Part shown: positions 32,001 to 42,189 of the stretch, piece after piece | Numbering within the stretch: position 1 is the first letter of the stretch | Layout of the letters: each line of letters opens with the position of its first letter | Origin: Brachionus manjavacas | Taxonomy: Eukaryota; Rotifera; Eurotatoria; Ploima; Brachionidae | Reading direction: 5' to 3' | Length of the DNA: 64,000 bases | NCBI GenBank assembly: GCA_019054805.1 | Contig: JAHQIY010000001.1 | Span: 6,834,501-6,898,500 of the forward strand | Notes under the pieces: generated by a model | What the model was told of the DNA's origin: nothing | Databases searched by the model: none | The model's input: only the letters and a program-made list of their open reading frames with translations | Made by a program: the position numbers and the translations under genes

Positions 32001-34658
32001 CATTAATGATTCATCTATCAATTTTCATCGATTAATCATCGTTTTTTCTGTGACTGGGTATCTAATATAATATTAAACTATTAATAAATTTTTCTCAAAT
32101 TTAAGCTATTTAAAGACGAAAGTTTATTTCAGAATCATTAAATTATTTTTGAATATATATGTTTGAAAATATTTCTTTTTAAAAAAGTTTAAAACTTAAA
32201 ATGAATGTCAGGTTTTTTTTATTTCTGCTTTTGATTAACTATCTGGATTCAACAATGGACATTTTTTATCCTTTTGGAAGCGAAATTGGGGATGATGTAA
32301 TGTTTAAAAATGACGATGAATTTTTGGGTCCATTTGATATAGCCATTGAATTTCCATTTTTTAACAAGAGCTTCTCTTCGCTTTATATCAATACCAACGG
32401 TTTGATTTCTTTTAACAATGGCATAAGGTCCTTTACTCCAATGCCATTTCCACTATATAACGTGATCGGTGTTGCACCGTTTTGGAATGATATTGATACC
32501 AGAAATGGAGGGGATATTTTCTATCGGCCAATTACTGACTTAAACACATTAAATAAAATAGGTTCTGATATAAGAAGCTCATTTAATGCTTTTAACAACT
32601 TCAGGCCATCGTGGGCTTTGATTGTTACATGGTTCCAAGTCGCTCAATTTTCACGATCCAGAAACTTTCCAAACAATACATTTCAGGCATTAATTTCAAC
32701 AAATGGAAGGCATTCGTTTACAATTTTTAACTACCATAAACTAGAATGGTCTAGATCAGAAAATATCGATGAACATGCTCAGGCCGGTTTCAATGCTGGC
32801 AATGGAATCGTCTACTATGCTTTAAATAGATCATTTACGCCTCAAATAAAAAATATTGTATTTGAGTCAAATGTAAACAAACCAGGTAGATGGATATTTA
32901 GAATCGATGACCAGTCGATAGAAGAAGGTGGTTGTAATACTCAAGGTTATATTACTCTTAGTCCTTTTGTGCTCTATTTTATAGGTGGTGAAGAAGTTTT
33001 AGTTACTGGGCCATGTTTTAATATTAGCCAAGATGTGGCCAAAATAAATATTGATTCATATGACGAAATTGAATGTCAAATATTAGACTCAAATAGTTGC
33101 AAATTTAGAACACCTTTATTTAAAAAAATTGGAAGAGTGCCTTTGATTCTAAGATTAAATGATAACCAAACATTTCATGCAAATATTTACTCTAAAGATG
33201 AATCAATACAATCTAAGATAAATGGTCTAAGGTCTTACTTTTTTAAGACAAATGAGTCAAATGAGCAATTGAACTTGGAATGGCACAGTGACAAAAAAAA
33301 TCAGCTTTATGATTTGTATGTTATTAGAATTTTAGAAAACGAAACTATAACAGTAAAATTAATTCAATCCAATCTAGAACAAAATTTTACTTCATTCAAG
33401 TCATCTCTGTTGTTTTTTGACAACTCATTAAACATAATTGAAAATTGTTATTTGGCTATTGGAATTAAACAAACCATTAATCAACGAGTTGAATTAAAAA
33501 ATTATTTATTTATCTACAGTTTTTTTGTTTTAAACAAAAATTTGGTTGAAAACAGAAATCAAAGAATAAGCTTTTTTTTTTGACTCGTATTGTGAAAATT
33601 GGGCCTATAATCAACCAGATCCGACACCATATTTGGAAGGATTACCTCCATGCTGGCCAGCTCTCCCATCAGCTGTCAATGTTCCTGAATCGTTTGGTGA
33701 TTTCATTCAAGATAAAGCATGTAATCCGTCCAGACCGCAAGGATGTCATTCTTTCCATCCTGGTTCCAATGTGTGCTATAGATCCCAGTCAAGTTTCACA
33801 CTTAATTCGTTTACAGGTGGACAACAGTGCTGTTATGACAACCAAAACAATTTATTAGTTGGACCACCGGGTGGCGGTACTCTTGACATGGCGCATACGG
33901 ACGAAAAACCAATATCACACTTTTTTTTGGATGTTGCCCCATATTTTTTCTGCTGCAAATTTTCGGATAATTGCGATAAATATTATGAAAAAAGACCGTC
34001 AGATGATGGTAGTCGTTGGACACCACCTTCTCCTGGAGGCGGGTCAGGTGATCCCCATTACACCACTTTCGATGGAGTAGAATACACATTCAATGGACTT
34101 GGCGAGTACACATTTTTTGAAATAAGTGAAATTAATTTCACTTGTCAAGTAAGATCTTCGACTTTAAAATTGAATAATTCAACCGAATCAGAGGGTACTG
34201 TTTTCAGAGCGATTGCAATTAGAGGAGACTCTAACACAGATTCAATTCAAATAGAGCTCGATTTGGCAAATAATGTTTTGATTTATATAAATGGAATTGT
34301 GGTTGATTTCACAAGTGAATATATAAATTTAAATCAATTGACTCTCAAATTAAATAGTGCAACTGATATTGAGTTAGCATATTAGCAAGGAATAAATTTT
34401 CAGATTTTATTGACACCTAAAAAAAACGCCTTTCTTATTTTTAGTTCTGTTGATTTTAAATTTAAAAACAAAACTCGCGGTTTATTAGGAAATTTTAATG
34501 AAATGCAAAGTGATGATTTTAGATTGCCTGATGGAACTGTTCTCAATTTGAATAAAAATAACGATAGAGACTTATTTGAAAATTTTGGACAAAAATGGTT
34601 AGTAAATAGTGAGTCAAGTGTATTTACTTATCAGCAAGGTTTCCAACACAGTAACTAT

Positions 34659-35874
34659 TATTATTATTATTATTATTATTTATTCATAAAATTACGCCAG
34701 ACTTGGCGATGTTAAAAATAAATTAAATACAAGGATTTTTGTACTGTTAGTTTTCCTATTTTTAATTTACAATTATGTTTAAGAAATTAAAATATTAAAA
34801 TAAATTATTACATAAATACCACAAAAGATTAATTTTAGATTAAATATTCAAATATTGAGATACAAAAAAAAAAAAAAAAAAAAAGATAAAACCTTTTGAA
34901 AAGTCGTATGTAAGTTTTTTTTTCCTTTTTTTTTCTTTTAAATTTTGTTTATCCCTTTGTTATTATTTTTCAGTCACGTATAAAACAAGAACCAAGAACG
35001 CATCGAATTTTATTGAGTTTTGTTTGATTCTATCACTTAAGGACCAGTTTTACATGAGTAAGCTTTAACTATTAATTTTAATTGCTCTTTCCTTTCGTCC
35101 ATATTTTCCAGGCAAAATTTTATAGTTTCACATATTCCATTTTTACTTTTTATCTCGTCTTCTTCCTTGATTTTATTTACTTTTTTAGTTAAAATTTCTT
35201 GAGTAATGAACTCATTCGAGCCAAGAATCTCTCTTAACTCTTGTACAAGTTTATTACCGTTATTTCGATCAGTTTCTTTCGTTCTAAATATTTTTCCAGT
35301 ACACTCATTACCAATTATTCTGGATGCAAAATTCAGTTTTAATTTTTTTATTTTCGAGATAACTGGTTCAATATTTAGTGCATACAGTAGATTGGTCGTA
35401 CGTGATCTTTTGTCGAGGCCAAGCATCTGTTTAATCATAAGACCTTCCATAGTTTGAATCTTACTTTTTTCACATTTACTAATTACGCAATTTTCTAATC
35501 CGTAATATGTGATAGGTCTTACGTATGTTTTGAGTAAGTGTGCTTTTAGCTGTGGGCTCATTTTACTACTATTGAGGTCTAGGTTTTGTTTCAGTAGATA
35601 GAAAGCTCTCCATGTACTTAGTCTCCTCTCTCTTAAGTGCTCTTTACTGTAGCATTTTCCATCAATCCACACCCCGAGATATTTAATTTTTCCAACCCAT
35701 TCTATTTCCTCTCCACAGAGTTCAAGTCTAGCATTATCTTTTTTTGGCCATTAATTCGCATTATCTGAGTTTTAGACGGGTTGAATTTAATTCCAGTTCT
35801 CATTCCAAAGTTTTCACACATTTTTAATACTTTTTCCATTTTTTTAATAGACTCTGTCATTATTAACAGATCAT
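34659..35874 (-). mobile_element. LINE fragment inserted in a coding exon
   Basis: The flanking 10-bp duplication cagtaactat is at 34649-34658 and 35875-35884. The element is minus-strand and 5'-truncated inside the RT domain. 35874-35690 reads DDLLIMTESIKKMEKVLK and the CENFGMRTGIKFNPSKTQ block; 35672-35037 gives the RT C-terminal region (LKAHLLKTYVRPITYYGLE, KSKIQTMEGLMIKQMLGL). The 3' end has a CGCCAAGTCTGGCG stem-loop, then TTTTATGAATAAA and a (TAA)n tail that abuts the left duplication (34659-34681). The 211-codon frame is intact, so the insertion is young. Confidence 0.93.
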
Positions 35875-36130
35875 CAGTAACTATGTTGATCTGAGTTATA
35901 TACCGAAGTTTGCTCAGGATGGAATTATTTTTACCAATTCAAGTTTGGAATATTTGGCTAGAGAAAAATGCGGAGAGAACGTGAAATGTTTGTATGATGT
36001 GAGTGTAACATTGGACATCGAGATTGGAGTTTTAAGTTTAAAATTTGATGACAAATTACAAGTATTTCAACAGGATTTGGCCAATATTAGTCAAGCTTTA
36101 GATAATATTGAAAGTCCAAACAATAAAACA

Positions 36131-36290
36131 GAAGTATCACCGTTAATATCAGAATTACCACAATCTTCGAACAATGAAAAAACATCACCCTCAATATCAG
36201 AATCACCACAATCTTCGAACAATGAAAAAACATCACCCTCAATATCAGAATCACCACAGTCTTCGAACAATGAAAAAACATCACCTTCAA
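36131..36290 (+). repeat. 48-bp coding minisatellite (16-residue Ser/Pro/Asn repeat)
   Basis: Just over three near-identical units encode TSPSISESPQSSNNEK, a likely O-glycosylated stalk of the mucin-like gene. Confidence 0.9.
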
Positions 36291-36461
36291 CTACTGAACA
36301 ATCAAGCATTAAATTTACAACAACGAACATAAATTCACAGAACCGATCAAGCAGAATTGGTTTTGGACAATTCGGAAAGACATTGCTTTCATTGATGAGT
36401 TTTTTATTTTTTTTAAATTCATCTTAAAAATTACTAAATTTTTTATTTAATCATATGATTC

Positions 36462-36537
36462 AAAGAATTATTTCAAACTTTTTAATAAAATTTTGATTTA
36501 AAGAATTATTTCAAACTTTTTAATAAAATTTTGATTT
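36462..36537. repeat. Two tandem 38-bp repeats
   Basis: aaagaattatttcaaactt... occurs at 36462-36499 and again, exactly, at 36500-36537, in the 3' flank of the mucin-like gene. Confidence 0.9.
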
Positions 36538-36539
36538 AA

Positions 36540-37050
36540 AGTTAAATTTTCGTTATTAATGTTTTTTTTAATGGAAATAAAACAAATTTAATCAAATAAG
36601 GTTTTTTTCTAATTATTATTAATATGAAAAAAAATTACTTCATTGCGCTGTTAATTTACTGTTTGTGTACCTGGAAAAAAGTTTGAGTTTGAGATTTTTC
36701 AGTGTTTTAAATAAATATTAGAACTAAATAATGTGGACAAATTCTCCATGTATTTTTCATTTTTATTTTTATAGTTAACTTTAATTTGAAATAAAATTTT
36801 GAATTTATCTTGATTCTTTATTTGCTTTAAACTTTTTAAAAAGGTCTGGTTGAAATTAGATTATAGAATGGCACTGATTCGGGAAGCTTCAACTTATAAT
36901 TTTAGTAATTTTATCTTTTAAACTTTCAGAGGATAATGCCCATTTAATACTATCTTATATAAATATCCACAAATTAGCTTTTTTTAATTTAAGATTATGA
37001 ACAAATTGGAGTCCGTTGAGTTTAAAAAGGAATAACTTTTGGTCAAAGTG
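36540..37050. other. A+T-rich intergenic stretch
   Basis: Nothing supported beyond short chance frames. Confidence 0.45.
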
Positions 37051-37220
37051 GTCAAGCTTAATTTAAAAAGACATTCTAAGACTTTGCGTCGTGAACAGGT
37101 AAAAAACTGTCCATCACTGTTCATTTTTCACAAACTGAGGTGTAAATATATGAAATAGATTACCGGAAGAGGTGGTTAGCGCAAAAACGCTAAACAGCTT
37201 TTAGTCGAACTTTAATTTTA
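37050..37220 (+). mobile_element. Degenerate LINE C-terminal relic
   Basis: Broken frames give RHSKTLRREQVKNC and, in another frame, NRLPEEVVSAKTLNSF, the R-H-K-L-R...WN-LPEEVV-A-T-N-FK block of LINE ORF2 C-termini. Several stops; old. Confidence 0.6.
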
Positions 37221-37384
37221 AAAATTGTAATTTTAAAAATATCGCAAAATCCTAACTATTTGAATTTAATTTTTTTATGATATAAATTATATGTGCTTTC
37301 GAGCATTTCAAAAAGGAAAATAACTAATCTGTTCTACATTGTTTGACTTTCTAGCTTCCTATAATGTGATCTATTGCTTAATCA

Positions 37385-37690
37385 AATCTAGAGCAAATTT
37401 TACTTCATTCAAGTCACCTCTGTTTTATGCTAACTCATCAAATATAATTGAAAATTGTTATTTGGCTATTGGAATTAAAAAAAAAACATTAATTTACAAA
37501 TTGAATTAAAAAATTATTTATTTATCTACATTTTTTTGTGTTAAATAATATTTTTCATATTTTAACGGTGAAAGTTGGGTCTAATATTATTCCCATTACA
37601 CCATTTACGATTGAGTAGAATTCACATGTTTTGAAATTAGTTAAATTAAGTTCACTTTTCAAATAAGATCACCACTTTTCAAAAAAAAAA
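37385..37690 (+). pseudogene. Decayed partial copy of the NIDO-AMOP-VWD gene
   Basis: 37385-37475 closely matches 33365-33473 (caaattttacttcattcaag, aattgaaaattgttatttgg). 37590-37680 matches the start of the VWD exon near 34052-34160 (cccattacaccat..., gagtagaattcacat). The ~550 bp between these regions in the main gene is shrunk to ~110 bp. Indels and stops throughout; non-coding. Confidence 0.75.
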
Positions 37691-37699
37691 ATTATTAAT

Positions 37700-38455
37700 A
37701 ATTATTTTTTATCCAAATAATTAAAATTAAGTTAAAAATTATATTGAAAAAGGAATTTGAGTGAAGTTTCTTTCAAGTTTGATCGCTTCAGTTCGGCTTG
37801 ATATAGCTGTTTTTGAAACACCATTACCTTACTTCCTTAAAATAAATTTAAGTTCAGTCATCAAAGCGTTTTTACTATTTGAAAATGTTTCAGACCAAAA
37901 AAGTGACTCAATAAAAAAATTAATCACTTTTTTTCTCTTCTATTCGAGACAAGAAAAATGATAATAACTGTATAGACTATTTATCTCTTCTTTTAAAAAA
38001 GTTATTAAAATCCAGCTTAATTGGAAAGAACTTCACTCGCCAATAATAGCTTAAAATTTACACTTAAAAATATTAAGACTACTTAAAAGATTGAATATTT
38101 TCATGCTTTAACTTGAACTTCAATTAGAATATATAATTACCAAACAAAAACCTGCCAATTTGGCTAAATATTAATTAAAAGCAAATATATAAAAATTAAA
38201 TACAAGGTCCCTCTGGACTTTGCGCACAAGCTTTTCTTTTTTTAATATCCAAAAATTCTATTTATTTTAGCTATTTGAAAATCCTTTAGATCAACAAGTA
38301 GTCCATCTAATTTTCTCAAGTAATTAAATCCTTAATAAATTTTTCTTTACGTAACTTTTTCAAATTCATTAAATATTTATCCTCGCACTAAACCACATAC
38401 ACCTTATATCGTCTCACCATCTCTAAACCAAAAGATAAGACAATCGGTCTAATTG
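37700..38455. other. A+T-rich intergenic stretch
   Basis: No supported gene; the 66-codon frame at 37761 has no recognisable feature. Confidence 0.45.
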
Positions 38456-38462
38456 AATTGCC

Positions 38463-38469
38463 TATAAAT
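38463..38469 (+). promoter_or_regulatory. TATA box of the long CBM14 gene
   Basis: TATAAAT 45 bp before the ATG at 38508. Confidence 0.6.
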
Positions 38470-38507
38470 TTAGCTCGTTCTCTTAACTAAGCTTTCAAAA
38501 TTCAAAA

Positions 38508-39505
38508 ATGAAAAAAATAGCAAATCTTAGTAAGAACTTTTGGGAAAAGAAGCAAATATCTTGAATTTTTTTTTAATTTAAGCAATTTTAACATTTGTTT
38601 TTGTTTTGGTTCATCCGTCTTTCGAGCAGTACTGGGATAATTTTGATCAATATAGATGGGATCCAAGTTATTTTGACTTTAATTCAAATATTGCTCCATC
38701 ACAGCAACAAAACAATCCAATAATTACGGCAATTAAACAAACAATTAGTTCAACGAATGATGAGAACAATGGCTTGGGTGCATTTATTGGTTCGTACAAA
38801 GAAAATAAGACAGAAACAAAGCCTCAAGCTTCCAAACCGCAAATCCCGCAACCAACTGATCTAAAACCTGAAGCTTCCAAACCCCAATCAACTGAAGGAA
38901 AACCTGCGGATTTACCTTTCTCAAAGCCACAGGATCCCACGCCTGTAAATATAAAACCTATTACTGAAGATCCTCCGAGTAAACCACTGCCTGCTCATAA
39001 TCAAGAGAGTGATAAAGAATTCATCCCGCCAAACTTGGGACTTTTTTATCCAAACTCTCCACTATTTTTTGCCACTAATCATTTTCCTCAATTTCATCCA
39101 TTAATCTTTAATCATCCATTATTTCCATTTCCTATTCATTTGTCGGGGCATTATCAGCATTTAGGTAACGCTCCGATTCAAGTACCGGTTCAACTCCCAG
39201 TGGAATCTCGTCCAGCTCAAAACGGTCCCTTTTCAATTCAACAGCCGACCATCACTCAAAATGGTGAGACTATAGTTGAGAATTTAATCGGAGGTTTGGA
39301 GTTTAATTGTCAAGGCAGAGCAACTGGTCACTTTAGGGATGTTAAGTTTTGTGATGTTTTTCATGCATGTGTGTTTGGCAAGCAAAAAAAAACTTATGCT
39401 TGTCCATTTGTTGGAGAAGCACAGTATTTTGATGACACAACTCGACGCTGTGAATTTGTCAGATATAACCCTCAAGCTTGCGAATTAAATGAGTTTTATA
39501 ATTGA
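38508..39505 (+). CDS. Secreted CBM14 protein with long Pro-rich N-terminal region
   Basis: Exon 1 38508-38529 (MKKIANL plus one base) and exon 2 38583-39505 join across a 53-bp phase-1 intron to give a signal peptide MKKIANLTILTFVFVLV, then about 190 residues rich in Pro/Lys/Gln/Asn (KPQ and KP repeats, then a His/Phe/Pro-rich part), the shared lead-in (FSIQQPTITQNGETI) and a CBM14 domain with six cysteines (FNC, FHAC, CPFVGE, RRCEF). About 314 residues. Starting from the internal Met-like codon at 38606 would lose the signal peptide, so the spliced start is preferred. The KP-rich part may be a flexible or cross-linking spacer. Confidence 0.9.
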
Positions 39506-39509
39506 AATT

Positions 39510-39955
39510 TTTGCGCTTTTCTTTTAACAGATTATTGAATTAAATTCATTTTAAGCATTTTATTATTTAATCTTTTTTTAATTTTACAAAGAAAGTAACT
39601 TTATATAAACATTATCTAATAAATATTAAATAAAATAAATATTTGTTCAAATATTAGAATTTTATATACTAGAATGCCCAGTATGTTATTTTAACTTCTT
39701 TTTTAAATTTGTAATCTCAATAACTTCTGAATGCAATAATACAATCTAATGCTAAAATAATTATTTTTTTTCAAATTTGTCTAAAAAATTTCTTCAACCT
39801 AATTTATCATTGTTAGATAACTTCCATCCGTCTAATCATGGTTTGTTCACAGTACTTAATAGGCCTACCGATGGATGTAAGCTAAGAAAAAAAAATTGAA
39901 TTCAAATAGTTACCCAGTTAAACATTTTATAGAGATTTTTTGTAGTATCTTTAAA
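39510..39955. other. A+T-rich intergenic stretch
   Basis: Nothing supported. Confidence 0.45.
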
Positions 39956-39959
39956 GATT

Positions 39960-40319
39960 CTTTGCTTGAATTCATTTTCAGAAGACAAGATCAAAAAACT
40001 ACAAGCAATTCAGAATACAGCAGTAAGATCTATCCTTAAGTTAAAATATGATACTTCCTCCAACATCGTGCATCATGAAGCTTTTAATAAACTTAAAATA
40101 CTAACAGTCTCGAATCGGCTTTTTGAGTTGAGTGAGAGATATGTTGAGACAGGACTGAGTCATTCTATTCCATTAATTGTAAAACTGGTGGAGGAATACA
40201 AAGAAGGTTTCGAATCGAGATATATTGAATACCCAACTCCATTGTGTAATTGCTACCTTACTATTTCCTCCTTTTTTCCTGAACGATCACAAAAAATATT
40301 TTTTGATCACCAAAAATAA
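39960..40319 (+). mobile_element. LINE ORF2 C-terminal fragment
   Basis: An open frame reads EDKIKKLQAIQNTAVRSILK, then FNKLKILTVSNRLFELSERY, a HSIPLIVKLVEEYKEGF block and an IEYPTPLCNC end. LQ-IQN-A-R-IL and L-IL---NR-FEL are typical of CR1/Jockey-like RT C-termini. 5' truncated near 39960; joined at its 3' end to GATCAC-rich DNA. Confidence 0.75.
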
Positions 40320-40439
40320 TCTTAAAAAAAAATTAAAATTAACTTCAAAAATAGAATTTTTTGCAAATAATTTTAAACTTTCAAATAAGCAAAATTGAAA
40401 AAAAAGTTTTGATATTAAAGTTTTGAGAAAATAATAAAG

Positions 40440-40960
40440 GTTCAGAAGTAGATCAATGTGAGGAACAAGATTTAAGTGAAGAAGAGTCAGTGGAAAAATG
40501 TGAATCTGTTACGGAAGAGACTGGATCGTTAACTGTAAAAGGTAATGTTTGTGATTAGGCCAAAAATTCCAAGCATCAAAATTTGACTCTGTAAAAGAAA
40601 AAGCCGATTTTTTCAAATATCCGGCGTTTGCTAAACAAGTTGTGAGTGAGGAAGCAAAATTGGCTGTAACAAAGTCTTTGTGTAAATTTTCAGACCCGAC
40701 CCCTTGTCCATTATTTGGAGAGTTAATGAAGAATGACAAGGGTGTGAAACTTCATAATAGTAAAAAACATAAATGATTTTTCTATTTTATTTTATTATAT
40801 TGATTATTTACATACTGATCATAAAAAAATTAATTTGATCACAAAAATTTTTTGATTTTGTTTTAATTTTTTTTTTGATCACAAATTTGGTGATCCAAAT
40901 GATCATAAAGTTGTTATGATACCACTGATCACATTTTTGATGATAGACTGATCACAAAGT
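40440..40960 (+). other. Unidentified decayed coding scrap and GATCAC-rich stretch
   Basis: 40560-40776 has a frame reading FDSVKEKADFFKYPAFAKQV, then VTKSLCKFSDPTPCPLFG and a basic end, preceded by acidic Glu/Ser-rich frames with a stop at 40556-40558; it may be a transposon ORF1 scrap. 40780-40965 and 40285-40315 repeat tgatcac/tgatcat words (about eight) of unknown origin. Confidence 0.35.
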
Positions 40961-41300
40961 CGTCATGACTCCTTTTGGGGATGTCATTAATATATATACT
41001 AAATAAAAGAGGACTAATTACTGAGCCTTGAGGAACACCTGCAGTTATTTGATATTCTTCGGTAAAAAATTATTTTCTCATTTAAAAAGGTATGAAATCA
41101 TAGGTTTGCTGTTCAATGAAGCTTTGAACTCTCATTATCTTGTTTCTAAGCTGAAAAGATGCCTGAACTTTTTCAATTAAAACATATTTAGCCAGGTTTG
41201 GAGAGTTCCATGCGAATTCAAGTAGCGCTTTTACAAATGAAGTACAATATTTTAAGTTGTACAGTATTAAGGAAATTTGGTTATAATTCTGCATCTTACA
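40960..41300 (-). mobile_element. LINE reverse-transcriptase fragment
   Basis: Minus strand 41060-40965 reads [20 protein letters not shown] then DIPK, the RT domain 4-5 motif (GVPQGS-LSP-LF-IYINDI). 41294-41082 continues upstream (FVKALLEFAWNSPNLAKYVL, SFQLRNKIMRVQSFIEQ), the usual F-SY-T-VRV-- region. Truncated both sides. Opposite orientation to the fragment at 39.96-40.32 kb. Confidence 0.8.
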
Positions 41301-41811
41301 GAACCAAATTAACTCTGTAAAATATTTATCTAAACTTATCTCAATTTAAACCAAGTTCACAACTCCAAAAAAGGTCCATGTCGCAATTTTTATTTACTTG
41401 GAATTTTTTTATTTCTAATTTCAATTTTTCAAAAGAAAAAGAAATCTATTAAAAAGATTAAAGAAATATATTTATTCAACGTTTGGTAGTTATTTGTCTT
41501 TAATAGGAGAAAAAAATTTCTTTTAATTTCTCAATTAAATTCTTAAATATTTCCGAATAGAAGAAATACTTTCATGACCGAACTATCGTTGAAAAAATCC
41601 GGTACAGTTATTTTTTTCAAAATCTAAGTTTTTATAAAATTTTAAATTGCTTTAATTTTTTAATTAAAACTCTGTTCCTAAATTAAAATTCATTTTTATT
41701 TTTTCTAATTAAAAAAGGCGCTCTTAAATTTCAATCAATTTTGCTAGAAAAATTTGAATTAATCAAAGAATTAATTAAAGTATTTTATTTATTAATCTAA
41801 AAGTTTAAAAA

Positions 41812-42179
41812 ATGAATTCTGAAGATGCTCCAATTTATCAAGACATGGCTACTCCAAACAATATGTGTCCTTCTAAAGCAATAGTTGTTCAACCAATTGG
41901 TATTAATTTGGACACTCAGCCGTGTCCACTTATTTGGTAAATTGTTAATTAATCACTTTAAGAGTATAATTTTTTTTTAGTCCGGTTTGCAAGGCTAACG
42001 TGGTTACCAAAATATCCCATAAAAATGGTTTATGTACATGGCTAATGTGCGTTGTTCTCTGCTTAGTTGGGTGCGATTTTGGCTGTCAATTCATCCCATT
42101 TTGTGTGGACCGTTGCAAAGATTCCCATCATCATTGCCCAAATTGTAATTCTTTTTTGGGAACGAAAAAACCATTTTAA
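41812..42179 (+). CDS. LITAF-domain membrane-associated protein
   Basis: Exons 41812-41936 and 41981-42179 join across a 44-bp phase-2 intron to 107 residues. The N-terminus is a short flexible region. The LITAF domain runs from the CPLICPVCKANVVTK zinc knuckle through a hydrophobic membrane-inserting segment (LCTWLMCVVLCLVGCDFGCQ) to IPFCVDRCKDSHHHCPNC, the second knuckle. LITAF proteins (LITAF/CDIP type) sit on late endosomal and lysosomal membranes and bind one zinc through the paired C-x2-C motifs. No PPxY motif is seen in this copy. Paralogous and convergent with the gene at 44.5-45.0 kb, which has its intron at the same place and phase. Confidence 0.9.
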
Positions 42180-42189
42180 TTTTCAAAAA

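Larger units (their letters stand above)
32201..36427 (+). pseudogene. NIDO-AMOP-VWD mucin-like surface protein gene, disrupted
   Basis: Codes for a secreted or surface protein of the Muc4/SUSD2 type. 32201 begins a signal peptide (MNVRFFLFLLLINYL). Residues ~40-230 are a NIDO domain (INTNGLISF, VAPFWNDIDTRNGG). An Ig/IPT-like middle follows. 33583-33900 is AMOP (CENWAYNQPDPTPY, LPPCWPALP, C-rich). 34045-34620 is VWD (SGDPHYTTFDGVEYTFNG, GLLGNFN, DDFRLPDGT). 35885-36427 is the post-VWD segment (LSYIPKFAQDG, AREKCG), a TSPSISESPQSSNNEK repeat and a hydrophobic C-terminus. Three lesions: a 10-T run at 33573-33582 shifts the frame by one, TAG at 34383-34385 interrupts VWD, and a LINE occupies 34659-35874. 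Each flanking frame resumes correctly, so decay is recent. A homopolymer error could explain the first lesion. Confidence 0.85.

Noticed and set aside
33580-33858. Separate 92-codon gene
   Set aside because: Wrong-frame reading over the AMOP exon, whose Cys/Trp/Pro pattern is in the next frame.
34372-34403. A 31-bp intron that would remove the TAG in the VWD region
   Set aside because: Far shorter than every other intron in the window (44 bp or more), with no good branch region; a premature stop is more likely.
36087-36330. Two minus-strand frames over the mucin repeat
   Set aside because: Shadows created by the 48-bp coding repeat.
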